Positions 27,579 through 36,046 are shown, numbered from the stretch's first letter. The stretch is DNA of 64,000 nucleotides from Spirosoma sp. (GCF_026391055.1 NZ_JAPLET010000022.1:1083648-1147647); one strand, 5' to 3'. Notes: a model not told the origin generated them from the letters alone. Made by a program: numbers and translations.

Positions 27579-27989
27579 TAAATACCGCACCGCCATCTCG
27601 TATCCCATCAGGCCAAGACCAACGACAACGCCTTTGCATTTGGCCGATAAATAACTGTGATGCCGGAACGATTCGCGGGCATGAACATTTGAGATATGTA
27701 CCTCTACAGCGGGCGCCGTAACGGCCGACAGGGCATCTGCAATAGCGATAGAGGTATGGGTGTATGCCCCGGCATTAATGACGATGCCATCTATGTCGAA
27801 GCCCAGTTCATGAATTTTATCAATCAGTTCGCCTTCGTGATTCGACTGAAAATAGCGAAGTTGCACGTCGGGAAACTGGGCTTCGAGCGTTTCCAGATAC
27901 TCCAAGAAGGAGCGATTACCATAAATTGTCGGTTCGCGCTTGCCCAACAGGTTGAGATTGGGGCCGTTAATGATAAGAATTTGTTTCAT
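27561..27989 (-). CDS. aroQ: 3-dehydroquinate dehydratase, type II
   Basis: A 142-residue type II dehydroquinase, which converts 3-dehydroquinate to 3-dehydroshikimate in the shikimate pathway. Typical motifs: INGPNLNLLGKREPTIYG (catalytic Tyr and Arg), QSNHEGELIDKIH, INAGAYTHTSIAI, and VEVHISNVHARESFRHHS with the catalytic His. Length matches the family (~145-150). Its last codons overlap palindromic element B. It is divergent from xerD. Confidence 0.97.
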   Translation of the reverse strand: MKQILIINGPNLNLLGKREPTIYGNRSFLEYLETLEAQFPDVQLRYFQSNHEGELIDKIHELGFDIDGIVINAGAYTHTSIAIADALSAVTAPAVEVHISNVHARESFRHHSYLSAKCKGVVVGLGLMGYEMAVRYLLKYEV

Positions 27990-27998
27990 CGTGCAGCA

Positions 27999-28060
27999 CC
28001 GACCGGGACGATCGGCTGTAAACTAGTTAACTTTCTATTCAGCCGACCGGGACGGTCGGC
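27999..28060. repeat. Paired GC-rich palindromes upstream of xerD
   Basis: Two near-identical 18-bp palindromic units, CCGACCGGGACGATCGGC (27999-28016) and CCGACCGGGACGGTCGGC (28043-28060), lie in direct order in the aroQ-xerD divergent gap. Each can form a small hairpin, and the pair can also fold on itself. Confidence 0.7.
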
Positions 28061-28067
28061 ACTACGT

Positions 28068-28985
28068 ATGTGGCAAAGTTATATAAACGCCTTTAAGAAC
28101 TACCTCAAACTCGAACGGTCGCTGGCCGAAAATTCGGTAGAGGCCTACCTGCACGATGCCGAAAAACTATACCAATACATACTCCTGACCGACCCCGCCC
28201 GGACGCCCATGCAGGTTACGGAGAAAGAATTGATGAACTTCCTGAAGTATCTGGGTGAGTTGGGTTTATCGGCGCACAGTCAGGCCCGGATGCTGTCGGG
28301 CATAAAATCGTTTTTCAAGTACTTGCTTCTCGAAGGATTAATTGAGCGTGACCCAACTCAGTTATTAGAATCCCCCAAACTGGGCCGTAAGCTTCCAGAT
28401 ACCCTGAGTTTTCCTGAAATAGAAGATATGCTGGCGGCCATTGACCTTTCCACGCCCGGCGGCACCCGCGACCGGGCCATGCTGGAGGTGCTGTATAGTT
28501 CGGGGCTGCGCGTTTCTGAACTGCTGAACCTGCGTTTGACAAACTGTTTTTTTACCGAAGGTTTTGTGCGCGTTCTGGGAAAGGGCGATAAAGTACGGCT
28601 CGTACCAATTGGCGAAGATGCCATGCATTACACCCGTATTTATGTTGAACACGTTCGGCAAAAACTCGATGTGCAAAAAGGCGATGAGGATACTATTTTT
28701 CTCAATCTGCGCGGCAAACAGCTTTCACGAATTTCGGTCTTTACAACCATTAAGAAACTGGCCTCCGACGTGGGCATCAAAAAAACGATTAGTCCCCACA
28801 CCTTCCGGCATTCGTTCGCAACGCACCTCATTGAAGGGGGCGCCGACTTGCGGGCCGTTCAGCAAATGCTTGGCCATGAATCCATCACCACAACCGAAAT
28901 CTACACCCATCTGGACCGGGATTATTTACAACAAACCCTGAAAGAGTATCACCCCAGAGCCAAGGAACAGCAGATGCGGAGGTAA
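28068..28985 (+). CDS. xerD: Tyrosine recombinase XerD/XerC family
   Basis: A 305-residue site-specific recombinase of the XerCD type that resolves chromosome dimers at dif. The N-terminal SAM-like domain (1-95) is followed by the catalytic domain with the full set: Arg148 (SGLRVSELLNL), Lys172 (GKGDK), His244 and Arg247 (SPHTFRHSFATHL), His270 (LGHESITTT) and Tyr279 (IYTH). The length is typical of Xer proteins rather than phage integrases. The start ATG 28068 is chosen because the upstream open frame overlaps aroQ and the palindromes. The stop is one base from the convergent neighbour's stop. Confidence 0.95.
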   Translation: MWQSYINAFKNYLKLERSLAENSVEAYLHDAEKLYQYILLTDPARTPMQVTEKELMNFLKYLGELGLSAHSQARMLSGIKSFFKYLLLEGLIERDPTQLLESPKLGRKLPDTLSFPEIEDMLAAIDLSTPGGTRDRAMLEVLYSSGLRVSELLNLRLTNCFFTEGFVRVLGKGDKVRLVPIGEDAMHYTRIYVEHVRQKLDVQKGDEDTIFLNLRGKQLSRISVFTTIKKLASDVGIKKTISPHTFRHSFATHLIEGGADLRAVQQMLGHESITTTEIYTHLDRDYLQQTLKEYHPRAKEQQMRR

Positions 28986-28986
28986 A

Positions 28987-29523
28987 TCAGGCTTCGATAG
29001 ACGCTTTTTCACCAACAAACTGTTGATGCGGGTGCTTGAACAAGACATTGAACGAGGTCAGGCTCCCATAAATACGGGTAATGTATTGCTGGATATTTAC
29101 CTTTTCTTCATCGTCAATACTACTGGCGTTCACGCGCTGTTCCAGAACCCGAAGGCGGTCGCGCACCATCACGATCTTATGAAAAAAGGCGTCAATCGGC
29201 ATTTCTTTCGAGGACAAATCAGCTCGGCCGGGTTTAAAAATGAGCTTACCCCCTTTCCATTTATCGCCCAGCGGAACAACTTCTGTCTGGTCGGCCCAGC
29301 GCAGGAGAACACGCGTAATCGACTGCTCTACGTCGAATAAGCTGACCAGGTCATTATCCGGTTCTATGGCCTCAATGATGGTCAGGGGTGCGTCGAATTT
29401 AAGTATCTTCACGCCCTGTTCGAAGAAGGTGACGATGTATCCGGTTGATTTCAGATTAATGACGACGCCGTTGCCGAACTCCTCGTGCTGAATGCGTGAA
29501 CCAATGCCCAACAGGGTATTCAT
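28987..29523 (-). CDS. Conserved hypothetical protein with Tudor-like N-terminus
   Basis: A 178-residue soluble protein. The first ~55 residues (GIGSRIQHEEFGNGVVINLKS) resemble the small SH3/Tudor-like domain at the C-terminus of UvrD/PcrA and related proteins, with the G-x-R-x-x-H-x-x-F-G-x-G-x-V pattern. The remainder is helical and not recognised. It converges with xerD, with a single base between stop codons. Function unknown. Confidence 0.75.
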   Translation of the reverse strand: MNTLLGIGSRIQHEEFGNGVVINLKSTGYIVTFFEQGVKILKFDAPLTIIEAIEPDNDLVSLFDVEQSITRVLLRWADQTEVVPLGDKWKGGKLIFKPGRADLSSKEMPIDAFFHKIVMVRDRLRVLEQRVNASSIDDEEKVNIQQYITRIYGSLTSFNVLFKHPHQQFVGEKASIEA

Positions 29524-29599
29524 AAAAGGAACTGTTTATACATTTCATCGACGTATTTACAAACCCCGTGCCAGAACAATTAACTGATCAGCCTTTTCT

Positions 29600-30796
29600 A
29601 TGCGTACTGTCGCGTCTCAACTAACTACCCAAAAAGATAAGTTCTCTCTACCAGACGGCATTCACTACCTGAACTGTGCCACGCGTGCTCCCCTTAGCCG
29701 AACGGTGGAGCAGGCTGGCCTTGATGCCATCCACCGCGACAGCAACCCATTTGGACTGCGTCCCGACGACTTTTTCAGTGGGGCTATTCGTGTTCGAGCC
29801 TTATTCTCCGACCTCATTAACAACCCGGACCCGGATCGAATTGCAGTGGTACCTTCCGTTTCGTATGGCATGGCAGTGGTGGCAAGAAATCTGCCAAACA
29901 AGCCCGGCATCAGGGCCGGTCAACACATTGTACTGGTTGGCAGTGAATTCCCCAGTGATGTGTATGCCTGGGATCGGGTTTGTATTGAATTGGGGCTGAC
30001 GATTAAAACCGTTCCGATGCCCGATGAGTTTCCGCGGGGTCCACGCTGGAACGAACGGCTGCTGGACGCGATCGACAGCCATACGGCACTGGTAATCGCT
30101 CCTCCTGTTCACTGGATGTATGGTATCCGCTTTGACCTGGAGGCAGTAGGGCAACGGGCGCGCGAAGTAGGTGCCTGGCTAGCCGTAGATGGCACGCAGG
30201 CGATTGGGGCCTTGCCGGTCAACATGGCGGCTATTCAACCCGACGCCGTAGTTTGTGCAGGCTATAAATGGCTGATGGGGCCCTACTCCCTTGGTCTGGC
30301 CTACTATGGACCAGCTTTTGATGACGGTACTCCGCTGGAAGAAGGCTGGATGAATCGGTTGGACAGCAATCAGTTTCATAAACTGATGGATTATCAGCCC
30401 GTTTATCGCCCTAAAGCGTACCGGTATAATGTAGGTGAACACACGCATTTTGTGCAGATGCCCATGCTCGAAACCTCGCTGGAGCAACTTCTCGACTGGC
30501 AACCGGAGCGGATACAAACCTACACAAATGAGCTTATGCAGGATGCCTGGCCCGCCCTGGAACAACTTGGTTGCCAGATCGAACCGCTTAACGGAACTCA
30601 GGGCCGAAGCCATCATCTGGTCGGCTTGTGGTTGCCCGAACACACCGACCCAATGGCTGTGCAGCAGGCACTACAAGCCGAAAAAGTATCCGTGTCGGCC
30701 AGAGCCCGTGCATTACGCATTGCCCCGCATGTTTACAACACACCTGAGGATGCGGACGCACTGGTACGGGTCCTGACAAAAGTGTTGACTATGTAG
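29600..30796 (+). CDS. Class V aminotransferase / cysteine desulfurase-like PLP protein
   Basis: A 398-residue PLP-dependent protein of the class V fold. Asp197 in AVDGTQAIGALP and Lys223 in CAGYKWLMGPYSLG are the cofactor-binding residues; HWMYG and RALRIAPHVYNTPEDAD are typical C-terminal landmarks. It resembles the kynureninase/isopenicillin-N-epimerase-like and SufS-related group. The active-site cysteine loop of SufS (RXGXHCA) is not present, so a desulfurase role is unlikely. The TAG stop lies in the arm of an inverted repeat shared with the convergent VOC gene. Confidence 0.85.
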   Translation: MRTVASQLTTQKDKFSLPDGIHYLNCATRAPLSRTVEQAGLDAIHRDSNPFGLRPDDFFSGAIRVRALFSDLINNPDPDRIAVVPSVSYGMAVVARNLPNKPGIRAGQHIVLVGSEFPSDVYAWDRVCIELGLTIKTVPMPDEFPRGPRWNERLLDAIDSHTALVIAPPVHWMYGIRFDLEAVGQRAREVGAWLAVDGTQAIGALPVNMAAIQPDAVVCAGYKWLMGPYSLGLAYYGPAFDDGTPLEEGWMNRLDSNQFHKLMDYQPVYRPKAYRYNVGEHTHFVQMPMLETSLEQLLDWQPERIQTYTNELMQDAWPALEQLGCQIEPLNGTQGRSHHLVGLWLPEHTDPMAVQQALQAEKVSVSARARALRIAPHVYNTPEDADALVRVLTKVLTM

Positions 30797-30850
30797 AGAC
30801 GTAAGGTATTACCGGTCCGCCGACCGTCCGCGGCTGCGGTGCGGTCTCTA
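30794..30850. repeat. Inverted repeat carrying both convergent stop codons
   Basis: Arms TAGAGAC (30794-30800) and GTCTCTA (30844-30850) enclose a GC-rich core with further small hairpins, e.g. CGGTC/GACCG at 30813-30826. The left TAG is the stop of the + strand aminotransferase; the right CTA is the TAG stop of the minus-strand VOC protein. It may act as a bidirectional terminator. Confidence 0.75.
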
Positions 30851-31237
30851 TAGTTCGTAAAATTCCAATGGTAAATCATCTGGGTCGGCGAAGAACGTAA
30901 ACCGCTTTCCGGTATGAGCGTCTACCCGGACCGGCTCAGTTTCTACTCCGTTTTCGTTCAGGTGCACTATAGCGGCATCGAGGTTTGGTACGGCAAAGGC
31001 TAAATGGCGTAGGCCCAGCGCTTCAGGTCGGGACGGACGTTTAGGCGGATCTGGAAACGAAAACAGTTCGATTATATACTGACCGTTCAATGCCAGATCA
31101 AGCTTGTATGAATTTCGCTCGGCCCGAAAATACTCTCCCAGAATAGACAAACCCAATATTTCCGTGTAGAACCGCTTCGATCTTTCGTAATCCGAGCAGA
31201 TAAGGGCAATGTGATGAACTGCAGCGAGGTTGAGCAT
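30848..31237 (-). CDS. VOC (glyoxalase/bleomycin resistance) superfamily protein
   Basis: A 129-residue vicinal-oxygen-chelate protein, similar to the YaeR/SMU1112c type. Two beta-alpha-beta-beta-beta modules are visible. Possible metal ligands: His9 in VHHIALIC, Glu in IIELFSF, His in LRHLAFAV and Glu in LPLEFYEL, the four usual VOC ligand positions. It could be a lyase or isomerase; no substrate can be named. It is followed on the minus strand, upstream, by a small membrane protein and a SixA-like gene. Confidence 0.9.
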   Translation of the reverse strand: MLNLAAVHHIALICSDYERSKRFYTEILGLSILGEYFRAERNSYKLDLALNGQYIIELFSFPDPPKRPSRPEALGLRHLAFAVPNLDAAIVHLNENGVETEPVRVDAHTGKRFTFFADPDDLPLEFYEL

Positions 31238-31248
31238 ATGGATATGGA

Positions 31249-31443
31249 CTAGGGCGTGAGTAACGTATCGGTAGCCAACGTATCTGTCGCTACGCCGTCT
31301 TTTACCGTGGGTAAAGCGCGTTCGACTTCCCGGCGTTTGTTCCAGGGTGCCGTAGTTCGACGTCCCATATCAATGGCAATTAAAATGACGATTGATGTAA
31401 AAAGAATAAAAACGGTGATGAAAATTTTACGGTTTCGGTTCAT
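31249..31443 (-). CDS. Small single-pass membrane protein, hypothetical
   Basis: A 64-residue protein starting MNRNRKIFITVFILFTSIV at ATG 31443, with one hydrophobic helix (about 7-24) and a basic cytoplasmic head. The C-terminal part is polar and ends in a threonine-rich repeat (VATDTLATDTLLTP). It lies 11 bp before the VOC gene on the same strand and could be cotranscribed. No family recognised. Confidence 0.6.
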   Translation of the reverse strand: MNRNRKIFITVFILFTSIVILIAIDMGRRTTAPWNKRREVERALPTVKDGVATDTLATDTLLTP

Positions 31444-31499
31444 ACCATGCTTTAAGTTATTCCTGTAATGCGAGAATCTTAGCGACGGCATTACGCCAA

Positions 31500-32003
31500 T
31501 TAGTCCTGCGAAAGTTGCCGGGGAGCTATCTGAAAGGCGACTCTCCCTGTCCTGCCTGATACTTCCGACCAGTTGACATCGTCAAATGTAACCGCAACAA
31601 CGGCTCCTTTGCTCATGGAGCCAATACTTTGGTGGGTTAAAAACTCTGCCAGATACGACACATCAGGATTATGGCCCACAATCATTGCCGATTTCAGATG
31701 ATCAGGCAATGCATTGATGGCTGCCAGATAAGCTTTGGGCCCACCGTCAAATAACAGGTTATTCAGTTGAATCGTTGCCGGATCAAACCCAATCTGCTCG
31801 GCAATTACTTTGGCAGTATCTTTGGCACGAGGGGCCGTACTGCTGATCAATACATCGGGCACAATTGCCTTTTCGTGAAGGTATCGGCCTATCCGGGCAG
31901 CGGCCATGATTCCATCGGAGGTTAATTGACGATCGTGGTCGGCCATAAAAACAGCGCGATCTTCCGCTTTGGCATGTCGAACGATAAAGAGTGTAATTGG
32001 CAT
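31500..32003 (-). CDS. SixA-like histidine phosphatase
   Basis: A 167-residue histidine phosphatase of the phosphoglycerate-mutase branch, close to SixA. The catalytic motif is FIVRHAKAE (phosphohistidine His9 or so), with a second active-site His in VGHNPDVSYL and Arg in the STAPRAKDTA stretch. SixA dephosphorylates histidine-containing phosphotransfer domains in E. coli; here the target is unknown. The start ATG 32003 places the motif directly after the first strand. A well-spaced promoter lies upstream. Confidence 0.9.
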   Translation of the reverse strand: MPITLFIVRHAKAEDRAVFMADHDRQLTSDGIMAAARIGRYLHEKAIVPDVLISSTAPRAKDTAKVIAEQIGFDPATIQLNNLLFDGGPKAYLAAINALPDHLKSAMIVGHNPDVSYLAEFLTHQSIGSMSKGAVVAVTFDDVNWSEVSGRTGRVAFQIAPRQLSQD

Positions 32004-32022
32004 CTTAGAGAAAGGTAGACTG

Positions 32023-32054
32023 CAAAAATAAGAGGGTATTATGCCCCTAACCAA
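32023..32054 (-). promoter_or_regulatory. Promoter of the SixA-like gene
   Basis: Minus-strand TTG (32052-32054) and TATTTTTG (32023-32030) with a 21-bp spacer match the Bacteroidota pattern, about 20 bp before the ATG. Confidence 0.65.
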
Positions 32055-32194
32055 CCAGTAACCAACAAGTTTCCCATATGGCTTGTTTTTTTACTCATAT
32101 CAAAAAAAACTAAAGTTGAAATAAACCTGAAGAATGTATTATCGCGCAAACGCCCCAGGCTGCACGGCTTCAACTTTGCAGGTGTATGAATCTA

Positions 32195-32229
32195 TTTGTG
32201 GGCGTTTCGCGTGACAATCCGTACTTTTG
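32195..32229 (+). promoter_or_regulatory. Promoter of asnS
   Basis: TTTG (32195-32198) and TACTTTTG (32222-32229), spacer 23 bp, match the -33/-7 pattern. The transcript leader to the ATG at 32263 would be about 25 nt. Confidence 0.65.
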
Positions 32230-32262
32230 CGCCCACAATCACTATCCGGTCGCTGTTTTAGT

Positions 32263-33702
32263 ATGAGTTATCAATCCATTCAACAGTTATTAAAAACCGC
32301 CCCAACTGGCACAGAAGTGACCGTTAAGGGGTGGGTACGTACCAAGCGGGAAAGTAAAAACGCAGTCTTTATCGCCCTGAATGATGGCTCTACCATCAAT
32401 ACCATTCAGGCGGTGGCCGAAGCGGGTCAACTTCCCGAAGAAACCCTGAAACTCATAACGACCGGTGCTTGTCTGGCCGTTACGGGTCAGTTAGTAGAAT
32501 CGCAGGGAGCCGGACAGGCGGTTGAGGTTAAAATTGCCAACGTGACTATTTACGGCACCGCCGACCCCGATAAGTATCCGCTGCAACCTAAACGGCATTC
32601 GCTGGAGTTCCTGCGCGAAATTGCCCACCTGCGGCCCCGTACCAATACATTCAGTGCTATATTACGCATCCGGCACGCCCTGGCATTCGCCGTCCATAAA
32701 TACTTCAACGACAACGGGTTCTATTATTTGAACACCCCCATCATTACGGCTTCCGATGCCGAAGGAGCCGGTGAAATGTTTCGGGTGACAACCCTCGACG
32801 CGACGAAGCCTCCTTTAACGGAAGACGGCAAGGTCGATTACAGCCAGGACTTCTTTGGCCGCGAAACCAACCTGACCGTATCGGGTCAGTTGGAAGGCGA
32901 ACTGGGCGCAATGGCGCTGGGCAAAATTTATACGTTTGGCCCTACGTTCCGGGCCGAAAACTCCAACACCACCCGTCACCTTGCCGAGTTCTGGATGATT
33001 GAGCCTGAAATGGCTTTTTATGAACTGGAAGACAACATGAATCTGGCCGAGGATTTTGTCAAAACCGTTATACGGTACGCACTGCAACACTGCGCCGACG
33101 ATCTTACCTTCCTGGATTCGCGGTTGAAAGATGAAGAAAAGACTAAGAAAAAGGAAGAGCAGAGCGAGTTGGGTTTACTCGAAAAACTTCAGTTTGTGAT
33201 CAGTAACGAATTCGTTCGGCTGACGTATACCGAGGCCATCGATATTCTGGTGAATTCCAAACCAGCGAAGAAAGGCCAGTTCCAATACGAAGTAAGCTGG
33301 GGCGTCGATTTACAGTCGGAGCATGAACGGTATCTGGTGGAAAAGCATTTCAAGAAACCGGTGATCCTGACCAACTATCCCCGCGAAATCAAAGCGTTTT
33401 ACATGAAGCAGGATCCGGATGGTAAAACCGTTCGGGCCATGGACGTTCTATTCCCGGGCATCGGCGAAATCATTGGCGGCTCCCAGCGTGAGGACGACCT
33501 CGACAAGCTCACTGCCCGAATGCAGGAAGTAGGCATTGAACCCGAAGCCCTGTGGTGGTACCTCGACACGCGCCGATTCGGCTCGGCACCCCACGCCGGC
33601 TTTGGCCTCGGATTCGAGCGACTGGTGTTGTTCGTAACGGGCATGGGCAACATCCGCGATGTGATCCCCTTCCCGCGCGCTCCAAAAACGGCTGAATTTT
33701 AA
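32263..33702 (+). CDS. asnS: Asparaginyl-tRNA synthetase
   Basis: A 479-residue class IIb aminoacyl-tRNA synthetase charging tRNA-Asn. The N-terminal OB domain (VKGWVRTKRESKNAVFIALNDGS) is followed by the catalytic core with motif 2 (TFGPTFRAENSNTTRHLAEFWMIEPE) and motif 3 (GFGLGFERLVLFVTGMGNIRDVIPFPR). The ALNDGS and RHLAEFWM sequences separate it from AspRS. The start ATG 32263 fits the known N-terminus length. Single gene with its own promoter, followed by palindromic element C. Confidence 0.98.
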   Translation: MSYQSIQQLLKTAPTGTEVTVKGWVRTKRESKNAVFIALNDGSTINTIQAVAEAGQLPEETLKLITTGACLAVTGQLVESQGAGQAVEVKIANVTIYGTADPDKYPLQPKRHSLEFLREIAHLRPRTNTFSAILRIRHALAFAVHKYFNDNGFYYLNTPIITASDAEGAGEMFRVTTLDATKPPLTEDGKVDYSQDFFGRETNLTVSGQLEGELGAMALGKIYTFGPTFRAENSNTTRHLAEFWMIEPEMAFYELEDNMNLAEDFVKTVIRYALQHCADDLTFLDSRLKDEEKTKKKEEQSELGLLEKLQFVISNEFVRLTYTEAIDILVNSKPAKKGQFQYEVSWGVDLQSEHERYLVEKHFKKPVILTNYPREIKAFYMKQDPDGKTVRAMDVLFPGIGEIIGGSQREDDLDKLTARMQEVGIEPEALWWYLDTRRFGSAPHAGFGLGFERLVLFVTGMGNIRDVIPFPRAPKTAEF

Positions 33703-33710
33703 TTTTTAGC

Positions 33711-33790
33711 TGATAAGTCAGTAAGTGGCGAATACCAAAGCACAACCAGCTCATCAGCCACTTACTGACTTACCGACTTACTGACTTACG
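33711..33790. repeat. Intergenic imperfect palindrome C (octamer word type)
   Basis: Perfect 15-bp arms AAGTCAGTAAGTGGC (33715-33729) and GCCACTTACTGACTT (33757-33771). The right side continues as octamers ACTTACTG, ACTTACCG, ACTTACTG, ACTTAC up to the nuoH start. The same octamer type occurs in element D. It lies between asnS and nuoH and may end the asnS transcript. Confidence 0.85.
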
Positions 33791-33791
33791 C

Positions 33792-34874
33792 ATGCTTGCA
33801 CTCCCCATTTTTCTCGCGCTGGCCTCTGGCTTTGTAGTCGTTGGTGTTTACACGGAACGAAAGGTTTCTGCATTCATGCAGGACCGGCTTGGTCCGATGG
33901 AAACGGGTAAATGGGGATTGCTTCAGCTTTTTGCCGACTTACTGAAACTCCTTCAGAAAGAAGATATCGTTCCAACGGCGGCCGACCGACGGCTTTTTTT
34001 GCTGGCCCCAGCCATTATTTTCGCGTCGGTCTTCGCGGGTTTTGCGGTACTTCCTCTGTCGCCGGATTTACAGGGTTCTGGGGCATCCGTTGGCGTTTTC
34101 TACCTGATGGCTATTGTTTCCTTCGACGTAGTCGGTATCCTGATGGCGGGTTGGGGCTCCAATAACAAGTACTCGCTCTTCGGTGCCATGCGGTCGGTAG
34201 CACAGATTATTTCCTACGAGATACCGCTTGGGCTTACTATTCTGTGCGTGGTCATGATTTGCCAGACGCTCAACTTGCAGACGTTAAGTTTCCAGCAGGG
34301 TATTTACACCCACGAAACAAACTACCTTTTCGGCTTAAAAGCATTGGGTATCGATGTTACCGGCTGGGGGGGAATTTTCTCCTGGAACATCCTTCGGAAC
34401 CCCTTTTTACTCATTGCCTACGTCATCTTTTTCATTTGTACACTAGCCGAAAGTAACCGGGCGCCCTTCGACCTGCCCGAAGGCGAATCGGAAATCGTGG
34501 CCGGCTTTCATACCGAATATTCGGGGATGCGCTTTGCGTTGCTCTACCTGTCTGAATACGCCATGATGCTGCTTGTCTCTTTTCTGGGAGCCGTACTGTT
34601 TCTGGGAAGCTGGAATACGCCCCTGCCCAACATCGGGCCGGTCAGGCTGGCCGACTGGACGAGCGGAGCACCGGGCACCTTATGGGGTAACCTGACGGGT
34701 GGTTTCTGGCTGCTTTCCAAAGTATTTTTTGCGGTGCTGCTGCAAATGTGGGTGCGCTGGACGTTTCCCCGGGTTCGGGTCGATCAGATGATGTATTTAT
34801 GCTGGAAAGTACTAACCCCGGTTGGCTTGGTTCTCTTGCTCATTTCGGGTATCTGGCGGTTATTAATGGTGTGA
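33792..34874 (+). CDS. nuoH: NADH-quinone oxidoreductase subunit H (lone gene)
   Basis: A 360-residue complex I membrane subunit with about eight hydrophobic helices. Family motifs: ERKVSAFMQDRLGPMETGKWGLLQLFADLLKLLQKED, SYEIPLGL, and ESNRAPFDLPEGESEIVAGFHTEYSGM, which contains the quinone-channel residues. It appears complete. No other nuo gene is in the window; in many genomes nuoH is inside the nuo operon between nuoG and nuoI. The neighbours are asnS and a potassium channel. The start is directly after element C. Confidence 0.95.
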   Translation: MLALPIFLALASGFVVVGVYTERKVSAFMQDRLGPMETGKWGLLQLFADLLKLLQKEDIVPTAADRRLFLLAPAIIFASVFAGFAVLPLSPDLQGSGASVGVFYLMAIVSFDVVGILMAGWGSNNKYSLFGAMRSVAQIISYEIPLGLTILCVVMICQTLNLQTLSFQQGIYTHETNYLFGLKALGIDVTGWGGIFSWNILRNPFLLIAYVIFFICTLAESNRAPFDLPEGESEIVAGFHTEYSGMRFALLYLSEYAMMLLVSFLGAVLFLGSWNTPLPNIGPVRLADWTSGAPGTLWGNLTGGFWLLSKVFFAVLLQMWVRWTFPRVRVDQMMYLCWKVLTPVGLVLLLISGIWRLLMV

Positions 34875-34973
34875 ACCCGGCCCATCAATTCCCGCAACCG
34901 CCTAAGTAGCCCTCACTTACGATACAATACAATGGTATACAGGGAGTTGAGCTTATAAAACGACACCAATACT

Positions 34974-35789
34974 ATGGAATCCCGATGGCAACGTTTTCGG
35001 CACAGACTGCACGAGATAATCTTTGAAGCCGATACCTGGGCTGGCCGGGCTTTCGACATTACGCTGCTTTTTTTGATAATGCTGAGTGTACTCGCTGTTA
35101 TTCTGGAGAGCATACCCGCGCTGGCTCGTTCGTATGGGCAGTATTTCGATACTATAGAGTGGCTTTTTACCGGTCTTTTTACGATTGAATATCTGCTCCG
35201 TATTATCAGTATCCGGCAACCTATGCGCTATATGACCAGCTTTTTCGGGCTCGTCGATCTGCTGGCTATTTTGCCAAGTTATCTTGGCTTATTTTTGTTT
35301 GGTGCGCATGAGCTGGCGGCTGTCCGTATTCTTAGGCTGCTCCGTATTTTTCGAATCTTGAAACTGGGCGAATACACCTCTGCCGCATCAATACTCGCCT
35401 ATTCATTACGGGAAAGCCAGGCCAAAATTACTGTCTTCTTCGTCGCCATTTTTACTTTAGTCGTTACACTTGGCTCTATGATGTATGTGGTAGAAGGGCA
35501 CGCCAACGGTTTTGAGAGCATTCCACTGAGCATTTATTGGGCGGTTATTACGATCACAACCGTCGGCTACGGCGATATTGTACCGAGCACGGCCATGGGC
35601 AAATTCATCGCTACCATTATCATGCTACTCGGGTATGTCATTATCGCGGTGCCAACCGGTATTGTAGCGGTTAGCCTAACGGCGGCCAACAAAAAGTACG
35701 AGATTTCAACCCAGGCTTGTCCAAATTGCGGACGGCAAGGCCACGACCCCGATGCTGTCCATTGTAAATATTGTGGCAGTGCTCTGTAA
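34974..35789 (+). CDS. Voltage-gated-type potassium channel with C-terminal zinc ribbon
   Basis: A 271-residue six-helix cation channel subunit in the inner membrane. The voltage-sensor helix S4 has regularly spaced arginines (RILRLLRIFRILK, residues 118-130), and the selectivity filter is TVGYGD (196-201), typical of K+ channels. The C-terminus adds a four-cysteine zinc ribbon: CPNC at 249-252 and CKYC at 264-267, separated by a polar linker. The ribbon may bind Zn2+ and affect gating or assembly. It follows nuoH on the same strand, 99 bp away. Confidence 0.93.
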   Translation: MESRWQRFRHRLHEIIFEADTWAGRAFDITLLFLIMLSVLAVILESIPALARSYGQYFDTIEWLFTGLFTIEYLLRIISIRQPMRYMTSFFGLVDLLAILPSYLGLFLFGAHELAAVRILRLLRIFRILKLGEYTSAASILAYSLRESQAKITVFFVAIFTLVVTLGSMMYVVEGHANGFESIPLSIYWAVITITTVGYGDIVPSTAMGKFIATIIMLLGYVIIAVPTGIVAVSLTAANKKYEISTQACPNCGRQGHDPDAVHCKYCGSAL

Positions 35790-36019
35790 CCCGACATTGG
35801 TTTCCAAAACCATCTGCTAAGATCTTTCTCTGGCCAATTGCCCTTACGTTACTTTTTCGGTTTATCTACTGAGGAACTGTGCACAAAGCGGTTCCATTGA
35901 TCGTTTTTGTGCTCTTTACAATGGCGTCATGCTGCTTCTCCTGAACAGAAGCTTTGTTAACTATTCCCAGTCAGTTGGGTTCGATTAGAAGATAAACGTT
36001 AATTTTTCTTTCTACTTCG

Positions 36020-36027
36020 TAAATTTG
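36020..36027 (+). promoter_or_regulatory. -7 promoter box for the PAP2-like gene
   Basis: TAAATTTG, followed by CGGCC, matches TAnnTTTG 19 bp before the ATG at 36047. The -33 position is T-rich (TTAATTTTTC region) without a clear TTG. Confidence 0.55.
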
Positions 36028-36046
36028 CGGCCTTTTACAAGTTTAC

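Noticed and set aside
27696..28067. N-terminal extension of the recombinase overlapping aroQ
   Set aside because: It is the antisense of aroQ and of two palindromes; the XerD fold starts at ATG 28068.
28068..28985. Tyrosine recombinase as a mobile-element integrase
   Set aside because: Length, domain layout and motifs match XerD; no att-like repeats, tRNA or phage genes are nearby.
35960..35995. tRNA-like T-loop (GGGTTCGATT) in the gap after the K+ channel gene
   Set aside because: The flanking bases cannot form the 5-bp T-stem, and no acceptor, D or anticodon arms are found around it.
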